This document shows positions 17,449 through 25,956 of a DNA stretch of 64,000 nucleotides, one piece after another (the first letter of the stretch is position 1; each line of letters starts with the position of its first letter). The DNA is taken from assembly GCF_016908595.1 (NCBI RefSeq), contig NZ_JAFBEC010000005.1, positions 217,349 through 281,348 of the forward strand, given 5' to 3'. The translations under genes and the position numbers were made by a program. The notes beneath the pieces are model-generated. The model did no database searches, was not told the origin of the DNA, and worked only from the letters and a program-made list of their open reading frames with translations. This DNA is from Geomicrobium sediminis (GTDB lineage: Bacteria > Bacillota > Bacilli > Bacillales > Marinococcaceae).

Positions 17449-17618
17449 ACAAGGTTAACGTCAGACAACGGATAGATAAGTATTTGAACATTCGTATGGG
17501 GGGCGATGACTGAACGCCCATAAATCAAGCTATACGTTCATGACGAACACCGCTTTTTTCGGTTATTTATTTTATGACCTCTGTGCGTCACCGAGCTCTT
17601 CTTCTAACAAACACCCTT

Positions 17619-17793
17619 GATTGGAACGGAAGGCGGTGACGCCTGCGGAAAGGGGGCGAGACGAGACCCGAATGGCGAAGCCTGAGGAGGCTCGGCCGTT
17701 CCTCCGCGGCATAGAAAACACGGTGACTGCGAAGCAGGAGCCGATGTTGCCCTTATGCCAGGGGTGCAAGCATCCGCCTGCAGTGGAAATCAT
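17619..17793 (-). repeat. dispersed GC-rich repeat, copy A
   Basis: About 175 bases, clearly more GC-rich than its surroundings and about 85% identical by eye to copy B at 61799-61977 on the opposite strand. Shared blocks include TGCTTGCACCCCTGGCA, AAGGGCAACATCGGCTCCTG and CAGTCACCGTG. Frames that cross it look like proteins, but conservation does not favour one frame. Related elements are scattered through Bacillus genomes and are often mis-annotated as small proteins. Confidence 0.75.
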
Positions 17794-17811
17794 GACTCTA
17801 GTATAGTTTAT

Positions 17812-17852
17812 CAAAAAAGAACGTACGCTCGAAAATTCAAGGGTACGTTCTT
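17812..17852 (-). terminator. terminator of the 22.0-17.9 kb operon
   Basis: AAAGAACGTAC / GTACGTTCTTT stem followed by a T-run on the minus strand, about 50 bases after the SDR stop. Confidence 0.75.
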
Positions 17853-17902
17853 TAGTCAAAGACTATTTCAGCGGTCCAATTTGATTAGAGGGGGTTTCGA
17901 CA

Positions 17903-18694
17903 TTAAAGGGCTTTAACTAAGCCACCATCAACGAGCAATGATTGTCCGGTAACATACGTATTGGCACCTGAGCATAGGAATACCGCTTGTTTTGCGAATT
18001 CTTCTGGTTGGCCGTAGCGTCCCATCGGGATGCTCTTCTCGGAGTTCTCTTTCACTTGATCATATGAGAGACCAACTTTGTCGGCTTTAATCTTGTCTAG
18101 ACTTTCAACTCTGCCTGTAGCGATCCGTCCTGGGCCAAGTGTATTAATTAAAATATTGTCTTCCGCTAATTCTTGAGAGAGACTTTTCGCAAGTCCGACG
18201 ATGCCTGCTCTGAATGTGTTGGACAGCAGCAAATTATCGAGCGTTTGTTTGATGGAAGAAGATGCGAAATTAAGAATATGTCCACCGCCTTGTTTACGCA
18301 TGTGCGGTAACACTTCACGTATTGCTCGAACGAAACTTAATAAGTTCAGTTCAAATGCATTCTGCCATTGTTCATCTGAAAATTTATCGAACCCGCCGGC
18401 TGGAGGTCCGCCAGCATTATTAATGAGCACGTCAACCGTGCCGTACTGATCGGCCGCTGACTGGACGAGGTTTTTAATGTCGTCGCCTTTGGTGATGTCA
18501 CATACTTTATACATGACACTTGCAGATGGTGCTGCTTCTTGGATGTGTTCAACGGCACGTTGCAATTCTTCTTCGTTGCGACTTGAAATGACAACGTTAG
18601 CCCCTTCTTTTGCGAATTCTAAGGCTGTTGCTTTACCTAATCCTTGGCTTGCAGCCATAACGATCACTGTTTTGTTTGTTAAATTCAAATCCAT
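17903..18694 (-). CDS. short-chain dehydrogenase/reductase
   Basis: A 263-residue classical-type SDR. The cofactor motif is ASQGLGKA (residues 11-18), followed by NNAGG. The position of the usual catalytic Tyr-Lys pair is altered: after the Ser motif NFASSSIKQ the chain reads LLLSNTFRAGIVGLAKSL, without an evident YxxxK. This divergent pattern is seen in a subgroup of SDRs. The ATG at 18694 follows GAGGTGG; the GTG at 18703 lies inside that site. It is the last gene of a five-gene operon. Confidence 0.82.
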   Translation of the reverse strand: MDLNLTNKTVIVMAASQGLGKATALEFAKEGANVVISSRNEEELQRAVEHIQEAAPSASVMYKVCDITKGDDIKNLVQSAADQYGTVDVLINNAGGPPAGGFDKFSDEQWQNAFELNLLSFVRAIREVLPHMRKQGGGHILNFASSSIKQTLDNLLLSNTFRAGIVGLAKSLSQELAEDNILINTLGPGRIATGRVESLDKIKADKVGLSYDQVKENSEKSIPMGRYGQPEEFAKQAVFLCSGANTYVTGQSLLVDGGLVKAL

Positions 18695-18706
18695 TGGTTC
18701 CACCTC

Positions 18707-19588
18707 TTATGCATGAGTTTTAATTTTCAAATCTTGACACTTATTTTTCAACGATGCGAAACCGTTAATCTGGCATTCGACTTCGTCACCTTCATGAATG
18801 TGTACCGCACCTGGCGTACCTGTTGAAATCAGATCTCCAGGTAAAAGAGACATGACTTTGGAGTGAAACGACACGAGGTTAAACGGTGTAAATGTCATAT
18901 GATCGACGGTGTTCTTACGGTGTAGCTTCCCGTTGATCACTGTGCTAACTTCTAGTTTCATCACGTCTTCCACTTCATCTTTCGTAACAAACTGAGGTCC
19001 GAAGCTAAAGAACGTATCAAAGCTTTTAGAACGTGTTAAGTACCGTGGGTTCTTTTCCAAAATATCTTCTGCGGTCATATCAATAATCGTTGTGTATCCT
19101 GCAATATAATCAAGCACATCCGCTTCTTCGACATCTTTACACGGCTTTCCAATAATCACACCTAGCTCAGCTTCAGCTGTCGTACGTTCTGATTGCAAAG
19201 GGATCTGAATCGTATCCCCACTGCCGATGATTGTCGTATCAGGCTTCATAAAACTCGCAGGTTCTGTATTCGGAGCTACTTCACTTAAATCAGCTGCATG
19301 TTCCACATAGTTTAGACCAATGCCCCAAATCTTGCTCGGATGACGGTATAGTGGCTTTACGACATAATCCGTAACAAACGCATACTCTCCATTTTCAATC
19401 GCTGATAAGCCCGTCTCATTGTACCAAGTCGTTAACGCTTCGAGCTTACCACTTCGCAGAAGTTCGAGCAATTCTGTTGCATAAGCTCCCCCGACTTTTT
19501 CATTCACTTCTTCGACGAGCACTAGACCTTTCTCTGTTATGATGGCGAGTGTTTCCTTCTCATTCAATGCAATGGTTGATAAACGCAT
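18707..19588 (-). CDS. fumarylacetoacetate hydrolase (FAH) family protein
   Basis: A 293-residue FAH-superfamily hydrolase/decarboxylase. The metal and substrate region shows IWGIGLNYVEHA, the acidic ligands AEAELGVIIGK, and the late GDLISTGTPGAV motif. The family acts on 2-oxo or 1,3-diketo acids with Mg/Mn. The ATG at 19588 follows GAGGTG. The neighbours are two amino-acid-dehydrogenase-like genes and an SDR, so its substrate is probably a 2-oxo acid formed by them (inference). Confidence 0.85.
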   Translation of the reverse strand: MRLSTIALNEKETLAIITEKGLVLVEEVNEKVGGAYATELLELLRSGKLEALTTWYNETGLSAIENGEYAFVTDYVVKPLYRHPSKIWGIGLNYVEHAADLSEVAPNTEPASFMKPDTTIIGSGDTIQIPLQSERTTAEAELGVIIGKPCKDVEEADVLDYIAGYTTIIDMTAEDILEKNPRYLTRSKSFDTFFSFGPQFVTKDEVEDVMKLEVSTVINGKLHRKNTVDHMTFTPFNLVSFHSKVMSLLPGDLISTGTPGAVHIHEGDEVECQINGFASLKNKCQDLKIKTHA

Positions 19589-19610
19589 GACAATCACCTC
19601 TTTTACGAAT

Positions 19611-20630
19611 TTAGAAGTTCGCTTGTACTAGATTAATCATGTCTTTCAGAGCAGCTCCCGCTGCTCCAACGGGGCTTGATGCACCGCCTATGACCGCTAC
19701 TCTTCCCATTTCTTCTGTGTAAAAGCAAATCCCTTTTTCTTTTGGAGCAAGATTTGCGAGCGGATGAGCCGTCGGTATTGATGTCGGTTGAACGTTCATA
19801 TGAATCGTTTGCTTGTCCAAAACGGCAGATGCTAAAAGAACAATTTTATGATCAGACGCTTTGGCATCTGCGATTTGTTCTTTTGTGACAGCCATAATTC
19901 CTGTCACATCAACGTCTTGAATGTGGTTATTCAGGCTAAAAAAACGATACGCTAGTAAGAGGAGTTTATTCGCACTATCTTTCCCACTAACGTCCATCTC
20001 TGGGTCTTTTTCTGCAATACCAGCTTCTTGAGCACGTTGCAAAGACATCGAAAGGTCCGTGTCCTGTTCATGCATATCGTCAAGGATATAACTCGTTGTT
20101 CCATTTAATACCCCTTCAAAACGAGTAAGTGTCATACCTGCAAGGCTATATTCTCCAACATCCAGTGTTGGTAACGCCGCAGCTGTCGCTCCACTAAATT
20201 TAATTCTTCGATTAACAGATTTACTTAACTGCATAAGTTCCTCGTAATGATGAACGAGCGCACCTTTTGAGATTGAAACGACATCCATGTGCGACGTTAA
20301 CGCTTGCTTGATATACGAGTAAGCAGGCTCTCCGTCATTGCCATTCGTAGATGTCGCTTCAACAAGCACATGACCGCTCATCTGATCAATTGGTTGAATT
20401 GGGTAATGTGAATCTTTCGCATAATCTTTAATCGCCATCGTCCCAACACCATAGTCAAGTAATCGCGGAAGATCTAAGCCATCTTCACTTTGAACGATCC
20501 CTTCTCGGATGATAATTCCTTTGATTTTCGGTTTGATCGTATACCGAGATGCAATCGTTTCTGCTTTATCGTGGATTAGTTGCACAAATTCTTTTGCGAC
20601 AACACCGTAACCACTTATGTAGATGTCCAA
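19611..20630 (-). CDS. homoserine dehydrogenase-like oxidoreductase without ACT domain
   Basis: A 339-residue protein. The N-terminal NAD(P) fold starts DIYISGYGVVAKEFVQ. The catalytic domain carries NGTTSYILDDM and EAGIAEKDPEMDVSGKDSA, the signature region of homoserine dehydrogenases, including the conserved Lys and Asp residues. It lacks the C-terminal ACT domain of biosynthetic Hom and is not beside thrB/thrC, so it is probably a catabolic paralogue. I chose the TTG at 20630, 8 bases after AAGGAG; a GTG at 20639 overlaps that site. Actual substrate unknown. Confidence 0.75.
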   Translation of the reverse strand: MDIYISGYGVVAKEFVQLIHDKAETIASRYTIKPKIKGIIIREGIVQSEDGLDLPRLLDYGVGTMAIKDYAKDSHYPIQPIDQMSGHVLVEATSTNGNDGEPAYSYIKQALTSHMDVVSISKGALVHHYEELMQLSKSVNRRIKFSGATAAALPTLDVGEYSLAGMTLTRFEGVLNGTTSYILDDMHEQDTDLSMSLQRAQEAGIAEKDPEMDVSGKDSANKLLLLAYRFFSLNNHIQDVDVTGIMAVTKEQIADAKASDHKIVLLASAVLDKQTIHMNVQPTSIPTAHPLANLAPKEKGICFYTEEMGRVAVIGGASSPVGAAGAALKDMINLVQANF

Positions 20631-20642
20631 CTGATCCACTCC

Positions 20643-21659
20643 TTACTTTGCTTTCATCTTCTGAACAGGCAAATCTTGAACCGTTGCCATTTGCCAGGGC
20701 TCGACGACACCGTTCACTTTGTTTATTAAAACGAGAGGAATTAGCCCTGTTACAACGAGCGACGTCGCTTCATAATCTGATGTAACAGTCAGTTGCCGTT
20801 CTGACTTGGTCCGTTTTTGATTGCGCAATCCTGTTAGTTCTACAAAGAGTGTCGCTTCTTCTGATTGGTCGGGGCGATGCTTTGCAAATCGCGCAAATAA
20901 ATGACGGTACTTCGGCAAAGCCCGAAGAGCAATTAACGTCGAAACGAGCTTATTAAATGGTGCTATATCCCAAGACGTCCAATAGTGACTCGTCGCCTTA
21001 TTAAATACGTTTTTCATAACGGCTTGCTCCGAATGATTAATCTTTCGTAGAGTTAAAGACTTTCTTCCGTTAGTGAATACTCGTTTTTCTTTAAATCCCC
21101 TATGCCCATTCGGAAGTTTCGAAGAAGCTATCTCGAGCATGTCCGCTGCACCTTGTGCACCTGCCAAAGCATTCGCGCTTTGTAAAAACCCTACGTGTAC
21201 TTCGTCTACGATGCTTAATTCCTTAGCGGCTTCAATTGCCAAGATGACAGATAAACCAGGAAGTAATCCTGCCATCATTACATTCGTCGTACCCTGTTGA
21301 TTGTCTAATTCCTTCACTCGCTCGGCAAAAGTATTAAATGCATTCACGTCAATGGTCGGAACATTGACTTTCATACAGATGTACTGTATTTAGGGTTCGC
21401 GTTGTGAAACAGCAATGATTACAAGATCAGCATGTGATACAACATTGGCAATGTCATCTTCACTCGTAACATCTAGTTTCATAAATTCGCAATGAAATCC
21501 TTGACTCTTCCATCGCTCAGCAACCCGTTCCCCCCGTCCTACTTTATAGTCTGTAACAATATAATTGAACGTTTCATTATACGTAGACATCACATGGTGA
21601 CAAACGAGTTGACCGAGTGTTCCAGTTGCCCCAATAATAGCAATTGTCGGTTGATTCAT
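20643..21659 (-). pseudogene. saccharopine dehydrogenase-like gene split by an in-frame TAA
   Basis: The N-terminal fragment (21659-21390) has the Rossmann start IAIIGATGTLGQ and ends VSQREP-stop. After TAA and five more codons, the same frame continues at the ATG 21374 (MKVNVPTIDVNAF) to 20643. Joined, this gives about 338 codons in one frame, the usual size of saccharopine-dehydrogenase-like oxidoreductases. Homologues have Leu after the EP motif, so a TTA-to-TAA change explains the break. No ribosome site stands before the internal ATG. Either it is a recent nonsense mutation or a sequencing error. Confidence 0.75.
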
Positions 21660-22045
21660 TCGTTAGGGGCAAATGCTTCAGCGTCGATTTCCACTTTAAA
21701 TTGTGGTGCCGCAAGTGCAGCAACATAGAGTAATGTCGTACACGGCAAACCATCTCCTACATAACCTTGAATCACATCGCGACGTTCTGACAATGGAAAT
21801 TCACCAACAAGATAGAACGTTAACTTGGTAAGGTGAGAGCGATTCATATTCGCTTCTTGTAAATTATAATCGATGTTTTGCAAGGCCAACTTCAATTGCT
21901 CCATCGGCTGTTCTGGAACTTCTCCGTTTTGTTGCATACCGAGTTGTCCCGAAAGAATTAATCGCCGTCCAGGTTCATTCACTTCAATTTGATGGACATA
22001 AGGTGCGACCGGTTGATGAACAAGCTCTGGGTTTCTTTTCTCCAC
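21656..22045 (-). CDS. RidA/YjgF family protein
   Basis: A 129-residue RidA-fold protein, a family that hydrolyses reactive enamine/imine intermediates to keto acids. Landmarks are RLILSGQLGMQ, the NIDYNLQEANMNRSHLTKLTFYLV block and the end motif PQFKVEIDAEA. The usual catalytic Arg near the R-V-E/C site is not evident (ALAAPQFKVEIDA), so this may be a non-RidA1 subgroup. The GTG start follows GGAGGTGAC. It opens the operon and overlaps the next gene by ATGA. Confidence 0.85.
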   Translation of the reverse strand: MEKRNPELVHQPVAPYVHQIEVNEPGRRLILSGQLGMQQNGEVPEQPMEQLKLALQNIDYNLQEANMNRSHLTKLTFYLVGEFPLSERRDVIQGYVGDGLPCTTLLYVAALAAPQFKVEIDAEAFAPNE

Positions 22046-22160
22046 GTCACCTCCACCTTTCTAAAAAGAGGGAATTTACGAACATTTTATTTCTCTCTTA
22101 GTTTAGCATATCAGTGAAAATCTAGAAAAAGAGAATGCTTGACTCTCTTGATCAACGTTG

Positions 22161-22189
22161 CTATTATAGACACACATTATCTATAATAG
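22161..22189. promoter_or_regulatory. Rrf2 operator 1
   Basis: Perfect inverted repeat CTATTATAGA - 9 bases - TCTATAATAG, ending 10 bases before the Rrf2 start codon. The same design recurs at 22629-22657. It could also affect the divergent RidA operon. Confidence 0.7.
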
Positions 22190-22199
22190 GTGATTCGTT

Positions 22200-22607
22200 A
22201 TGAAACTATCGAAATCTACACATTATGCACTTCACACGATGCTCCATTTAACATTAAGTCATGCCGAGGGACACACGAGTGTTTCAAAACTTGCAGGTCA
22301 TCAACAAGTGTCAACGACATACTTATCCAAAATCTTAACGAAGTTAGTTAAAGCTGGATTAATCGTGTCCGTTCCTGGCGCAAACGGTGGTTACAAGTTG
22401 AAGGCAAATTGGAAAGAGACGACATTGCTTGATGTAATTCAAGCGGTAGAAGGTCTTCCGCCAATCTTTGATTACTGCGAAGACCATAACCCAAGTTGCA
22501 TTATTCAACAGTCCATCCAAAAAGCTGAAAAGAATTTTCTTGAAGAATTAGGCACGATGAAGATTGCTGATCTTGCAGAGGACGCAAGAAACGTACCACA
22601 TCATTAA
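22200..22607 (+). CDS. Rrf2-family transcriptional regulator
   Basis: A 135-residue winged-helix repressor. The Rrf2 start KLSKSTHYALHTMLHL, helix-turn-helix VSTTYLSKILTKLVKAGLIVS and the wing GANGGYKLK are clear. Two cysteines (in YCEDHNPSC, near residues 93-100) are placed where redox- or metal-sensing Rrf2 proteins carry theirs. AGGTG precedes the ATG. Matching operators lie in front of this gene and of the downstream flavoprotein, so autoregulation plus control of the flavoprotein is likely. Confidence 0.88.
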   Translation: MKLSKSTHYALHTMLHLTLSHAEGHTSVSKLAGHQQVSTTYLSKILTKLVKAGLIVSVPGANGGYKLKANWKETTLLDVIQAVEGLPPIFDYCEDHNPSCIIQQSIQKAEKNFLEELGTMKIADLAEDARNVPHH

Positions 22608-22628
22608 TTGTGGTGCTTTTCTTCACAC

Positions 22629-22657
22629 CTATTATAGATATAAAGAATCCATGATAG
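22629..22657. promoter_or_regulatory. Rrf2 operator 2
   Basis: CTATTATAGA - 9 bases - TCCATGATAG. The left arm is identical to operator 1, the right arm matches 8 of 10, and the spacing is the same. It lies 20 bases before the flavoprotein start. Confidence 0.65.
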
Positions 22658-22677
22658 AGATAAAAGGAGACGATACG

Positions 22678-23577
22678 ATGAATTTTGATGTGGTTGTTAT
22701 TGGTGGAGGAGCTGCAGGGTTGCAAGCAACCCTTACACTAGCCCGTTCCCGCCAACACGTTGCTTTGTTTGATAATGACACGAATCGAAATCGCGTGACT
22801 GAGGAATCTCACAATTTCATTACACAAGACGGAACTTCACCGACTGAATTTAGAGCAATCGCAAACGAAGACCTCTCTCGTTATCCGCATGTCACGAGAA
22901 AAGCAGAGACCGTTGCAACAATTGAAGAGACTGGAGAATATTTTACTGTGACAACAAAAAGTGGCGCCACACACACGAGTCGTCGCATTCTGTTAGCAAC
23001 TGGAATTCAAGAACGTTTCTCTTATGAACCTATACGTAACTATTACGGTAAAAGCATATTCCATTGTCCATTTTGTGATGGCTATGAATTACGTGACGCC
23101 GCGCTTGCCATCTTTGCTTCTAATGAACAAGCCATCTTACACGTAACGAAATTGCTGTACAATTGGTCAACGGATCTTGCCATCTTTACGAATGGCGTCA
23201 CGCTAGATCAAGAGTTATTACAGCCCATCTTAGACAAGAATATATCGATCTATAGCGACGCCATTAAGAACCTTCACGGAGATTCCGGGCAACTCTCAGC
23301 AGTTGAATTAGCAGATGGTTCGTTCGTTTCCCGTAACGGCGGCTTCGTTGTCCCTGATTATGTTCGTAGCAATACGTTCATTGAGCAACTTCGTTTGGAA
23401 GTTGATGATAATGAAATTTCAACGGACGGTTTTGGACGGACGAGTCATCCACGCATCTACGTCGCTGGAGAGATGGTCAAAAACGCATCATCATCCCTTC
23501 TCGTAGCAAGTACAGAAGGAGCAACGACAGCTTCCATGATCGTATTTGATCGTGCAAATGAACAATTTCATTCTTAA
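22678..23577 (+). CDS. thioredoxin reductase-like FAD oxidoreductase
   Basis: A 299-residue class II flavoprotein disulfide reductase homologue. The FAD fold is VVIGGGAAGLQA (residues 6-17), the redox motif CPFCDGYE lies near 137-144, and the C-terminal FAD contact YVAGE is present. The NADP-binding GxGxxA motif is degraded (AIFASNEQA), typical of TrxR-like proteins with other partners. AAAGGAG precedes the ATG. It follows an Rrf2 gene and carries that regulator's operator, suggesting a thiol or electrophile stress role. Partner protein unknown. Confidence 0.83.
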   Translation: MNFDVVVIGGGAAGLQATLTLARSRQHVALFDNDTNRNRVTEESHNFITQDGTSPTEFRAIANEDLSRYPHVTRKAETVATIEETGEYFTVTTKSGATHTSRRILLATGIQERFSYEPIRNYYGKSIFHCPFCDGYELRDAALAIFASNEQAILHVTKLLYNWSTDLAIFTNGVTLDQELLQPILDKNISIYSDAIKNLHGDSGQLSAVELADGSFVSRNGGFVVPDYVRSNTFIEQLRLEVDDNEISTDGFGRTSHPRIYVAGEMVKNASSSLLVASTEGATTASMIVFDRANEQFHS

Positions 23578-23951
23578 GTGAGGATTAGAAGGCTGAAGGT
23601 ACCGATGACGAGAAAAGCAGCGATCGGTGTCATCACCCTTCTTTCTTTTGTACTTTTTGACAGCAGGTTTGCAATCGTATTGAGTATGAAAAAGATTGCG
23701 ATCCCCCATAACAACGGTGTTGTAGGTAGCCAAAGAAATGAAATCCATTGTACATGGCTCAAGTACACCACAATAATTAGAAGTAGTACGACACTACTCA
23801 AAGCGCTGACGAAGCGGAGTGGCAATGGCAAAACGGTATAATATCCACCTAACGTGTACACTCCTAAAGGCTTTCCTATTGCAAGTAATAGTTGAAACAT
23901 AGCCACCAATAGCAACACAACCGTCATTGTACTAACGAGTATACTTATCAT
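23574..23951 (-). CDS. four-helix membrane protein, unknown function
   Basis: A 125-residue hydrophobic protein with about four predicted membrane helices. An LGGYYTVLPLPLRF loop follows the first helix, and there is a short basic segment SKSTKERR before the last. An AGGAGG-like site precedes the ATG. The stop overlaps the stop of the flavoprotein gene by four bases. I do not recognise a family; similar small proteins are annotated as hypothetical in Bacillaceae. Confidence 0.65.
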   Translation of the reverse strand: MISILVSTMTVVLLLVAMFQLLLAIGKPLGVYTLGGYYTVLPLPLRFVSALSSVVLLLIIVVYLSHVQWISFLWLPTTPLLWGIAIFFILNTIANLLSKSTKERRVMTPIAAFLVIGTFSLLILT

Positions 23952-24038
23952 TTTTGTTCATCCTCCTTTTGTATCTTAATCATAAATCCATACGTTACGT
24001 TCGTTTCAATCGTTGATTTCAATTTTATCAATACAAAA

Positions 24039-24074
24039 AACCCTAGGCGTTAGTGACTCCTAACGTCTAGGGTT
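24039..24074 (-). terminator. rap-phr terminator
   Basis: AACCCTAGACGTTAG pairs with CTAACGCCTAGGGTT (one mismatch), followed by TTTT on the minus strand, about 40 bases after the phr stop. Confidence 0.8.
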
Positions 24075-24115
24075 CTAAGTGATAACTCGTATTCACAATT
24101 TAGTGATGGCTACAA

Positions 24116-24232
24116 TTATCTTAGGCCATCGATTTTGTCGAGTACGGTGATGAGATCATATGCAGCTGCACTGTTCTCAAAGCCTGTAAAAATAAGAAGA
24201 GTAAGGAATGAAAGCACTAGAAACTTCTTCAT
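24116..24232 (-). CDS. phr: Phr signalling-peptide precursor
   Basis: Found by reading. A 38-residue exported pro-peptide. The basic start and hydrophobic core MKKFLVLSFLTLLIFTGF form a signal peptide, followed by a polar C-terminus ending DKIDGLR, from which a short mature signal would be cut. The ATG overlaps the rap stop (ATGA), the standard rap-phr arrangement in Bacillus, and GGGGGTGA stands before it. It would be re-imported by the oligopeptide permease and inhibit the adjacent Rap. The exact mature peptide is not certain. Confidence 0.8.
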   Translation of the reverse strand: MKKFLVLSFLTLLIFTGFENSAAAYDLITVLDKIDGLR

Positions 24233-25305
24233 GATATCGTCACCCCCTTTCTACGTTCCATCGTTTCCGATTGATTGGCTTTAATTAAATACTCGTATGC
24301 AATCTTATAGTCACCCTTTGCTTGATAATGCTCTGACACGTGCTCACAGATTTCTTTTATTTCAAAGTTCAAGTTATTCGTTTCAAGATGCTGAATTGCC
24401 ATCTCTACAAGAGCAAGATCGTCCATCGTGTAAAGACCCCTAAGAACCATACACCTTGCAATATATTCCTCGAGTCCATGCTCACACGCTAACGTTTGAG
24501 CTTCTTCTAAGTAGTAGACACCTTCATTATTGTTATTCATCTTGAAACATACGTGAGCAAGATTCGTCATCGTCTTAATGTGAACCATACGATTTCCGTG
24601 ATCTCGTAAGGCATCCAAAAAATAAGATTTCGCTTCTGGGTAATTGCGTTGACGCAACCGATTTAACCCAATGGCTCGATTTAGCAACGAGAGTTGATAA
24701 GGGTCCCTTACTTTCGGGAATATCTCTTGATAAATCTCTTCTGCCTCGTCATAAAAGTGCAACTCTGTATGAATGGCACCAATAAATGAAAGGCTATTCA
24801 ACTTCCGCATTTCTAGGTTGGCTTCTTCAAATAACAGTACTGCCTTTTTTAAATACCAGAGTGCAAACGTATACTCATTCATTCGATATAACGTCTCACC
24901 TAGATTGTGAAATAATTCTGCTTTATCTTCATTTCTAATTGAAAACGCATATTCTTCTGCTTTGCGGTAATAATCTAGCGCATAACTAAAACGTGAATTA
25001 ACAAACTCAAATTGTCCCTCCATAAAGTAGTGAAGGTAATTTAGCATTTGATCGGTTTTCTTTAGAGAGTCATGTTTAATCTGTTGACCAATCTTAGGAT
25101 TCTTCATAAAATCTTCGGTAAGGATACTATGTCTAAAATCGACTAATCGATAGTATTTAGAAAGCTGTTCGTCATCTGCACTAATGTTACGAAGCAACAT
25201 ATCAACTTCTTCTTTGTATGCAAATGCTTCTTCTGTATCGTGCTTTAATATGGAGTGATACCACTGGCCTATTAAACTTTTCAATTGCTGAATGTGTTCT
25301 GCCAT
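24229..25305 (-). CDS. rap: Rap-family TPR regulator
   Basis: A 358-residue helical protein of the Rap/NprR/PlcR superfamily. The N-terminal three-helix region (about 1-90, IQQLKSLIGQWYHSILKHDTEEAF) precedes a row of TPR motifs, e.g. KAELFHNLGETLYRMNEYTFALWYLKKA. Rap proteins dephosphorylate Spo0F or block response regulators such as ComA. The length matches the family (about 360-380). I use the ATG at 25305 (MAEHIQ), 7 bases after GGGGA. The overlapping phr gene supports the assignment. Target not readable. Confidence 0.85.
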   Translation of the reverse strand: MAEHIQQLKSLIGQWYHSILKHDTEEAFAYKEEVDMLLRNISADDEQLSKYYRLVDFRHSILTEDFMKNPKIGQQIKHDSLKKTDQMLNYLHYFMEGQFEFVNSRFSYALDYYRKAEEYAFSIRNEDKAELFHNLGETLYRMNEYTFALWYLKKAVLLFEEANLEMRKLNSLSFIGAIHTELHFYDEAEEIYQEIFPKVRDPYQLSLLNRAIGLNRLRQRNYPEAKSYFLDALRDHGNRMVHIKTMTNLAHVCFKMNNNNEGVYYLEEAQTLACEHGLEEYIARCMVLRGLYTMDDLALVEMAIQHLETNNLNFEIKEICEHVSEHYQAKGDYKIAYEYLIKANQSETMERRKGVTIS

Positions 25306-25542
25306 ATGCATATCCCCAATCCATCGTCTCTATTTAAATTATAACTCTATTGAGAATATTAAACTAGTAATTTATAGTTATTTTTTGAATTAATTGAAAA
25401 AATATCAGTATAAATTCATATACTATTGCTACTGATATTAGGTTACATCCTATTTAAATGGATTTTGTTTGGTACATACTCAAAATCTTGGTATATTGGA
25501 ATGACGGAATTTCTTAAGACCGATATCTTTGGAGGAACTTGT

Positions 25543-25914
25543 ATGCAAAAGAAAGACTCTCAAAATGACGAGATTAAGCGAGAGCAAGAACAATCTAAAA
25601 AAGAGCTCTTAAAAATGATTCGGAATGAACAATACGTTCAACGTCTTAAACGAATCCGCACGCCACTATTATCGTTGATTTTTGTTGTATTCCTTACAGG
25701 AATTTTTGCCGTCCTTGGCTATGTAGATTATCTTGTCATGAATGTACTAAATCTCATCTTACTGTCACTCAGTTTATATTTGATGTTTGCATTTATGAAA
25801 ACAAAACCGAAAGGAAAAATGCTTGCCTTTGGAATTGTAGCCATCGTATTCAATATCCTCGTGTTGTTAGCAACCATGCTAAGCATCTATATTAATGTTA
25901 TCGGCTACCTATAA
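25543..25914 (+). CDS. small membrane protein with charged N-terminus
   Basis: A 123-residue protein. A highly charged cytosolic start (residues 1-40, MQKKDSQNDEIKREQEQSKK) is followed by three hydrophobic helices. GGAGG lies 8 bases before the ATG at 25543; the longer upstream frame has no ribosome site. It diverges from rap and is followed by its own terminator. No family recognised. Confidence 0.7.
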   Translation: MQKKDSQNDEIKREQEQSKKELLKMIRNEQYVQRLKRIRTPLLSLIFVVFLTGIFAVLGYVDYLVMNVLNLILLSLSLYLMFAFMKTKPKGKMLAFGIVAIVFNILVLLATMLSIYINVIGYL

Positions 25915-25944
25915 ACTCTCATCTAGACGTATGGGAGTTTTTTT
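25913..25944 (+). terminator. terminator of the small membrane protein gene
   Basis: AAACTCTCAT / ATGGGAGTTT stem ending in a T-run, overlapping the stop codon. Confidence 0.75.
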
Positions 25945-25956
25945 CAATACTAATTA

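Noticed and set aside
17572..17859. 95-codon minus-strand frame over repeat A
   Set aside because: It is the dispersed GC-rich repeat. Copy B has frame-shifting differences, there is no ribosome site, and part of the frame is the operon terminator.
23578..23841. 87-codon plus-strand frame opposite the small membrane protein
   Set aside because: It is the antisense of the 23574-23951 gene and has no ribosome site.
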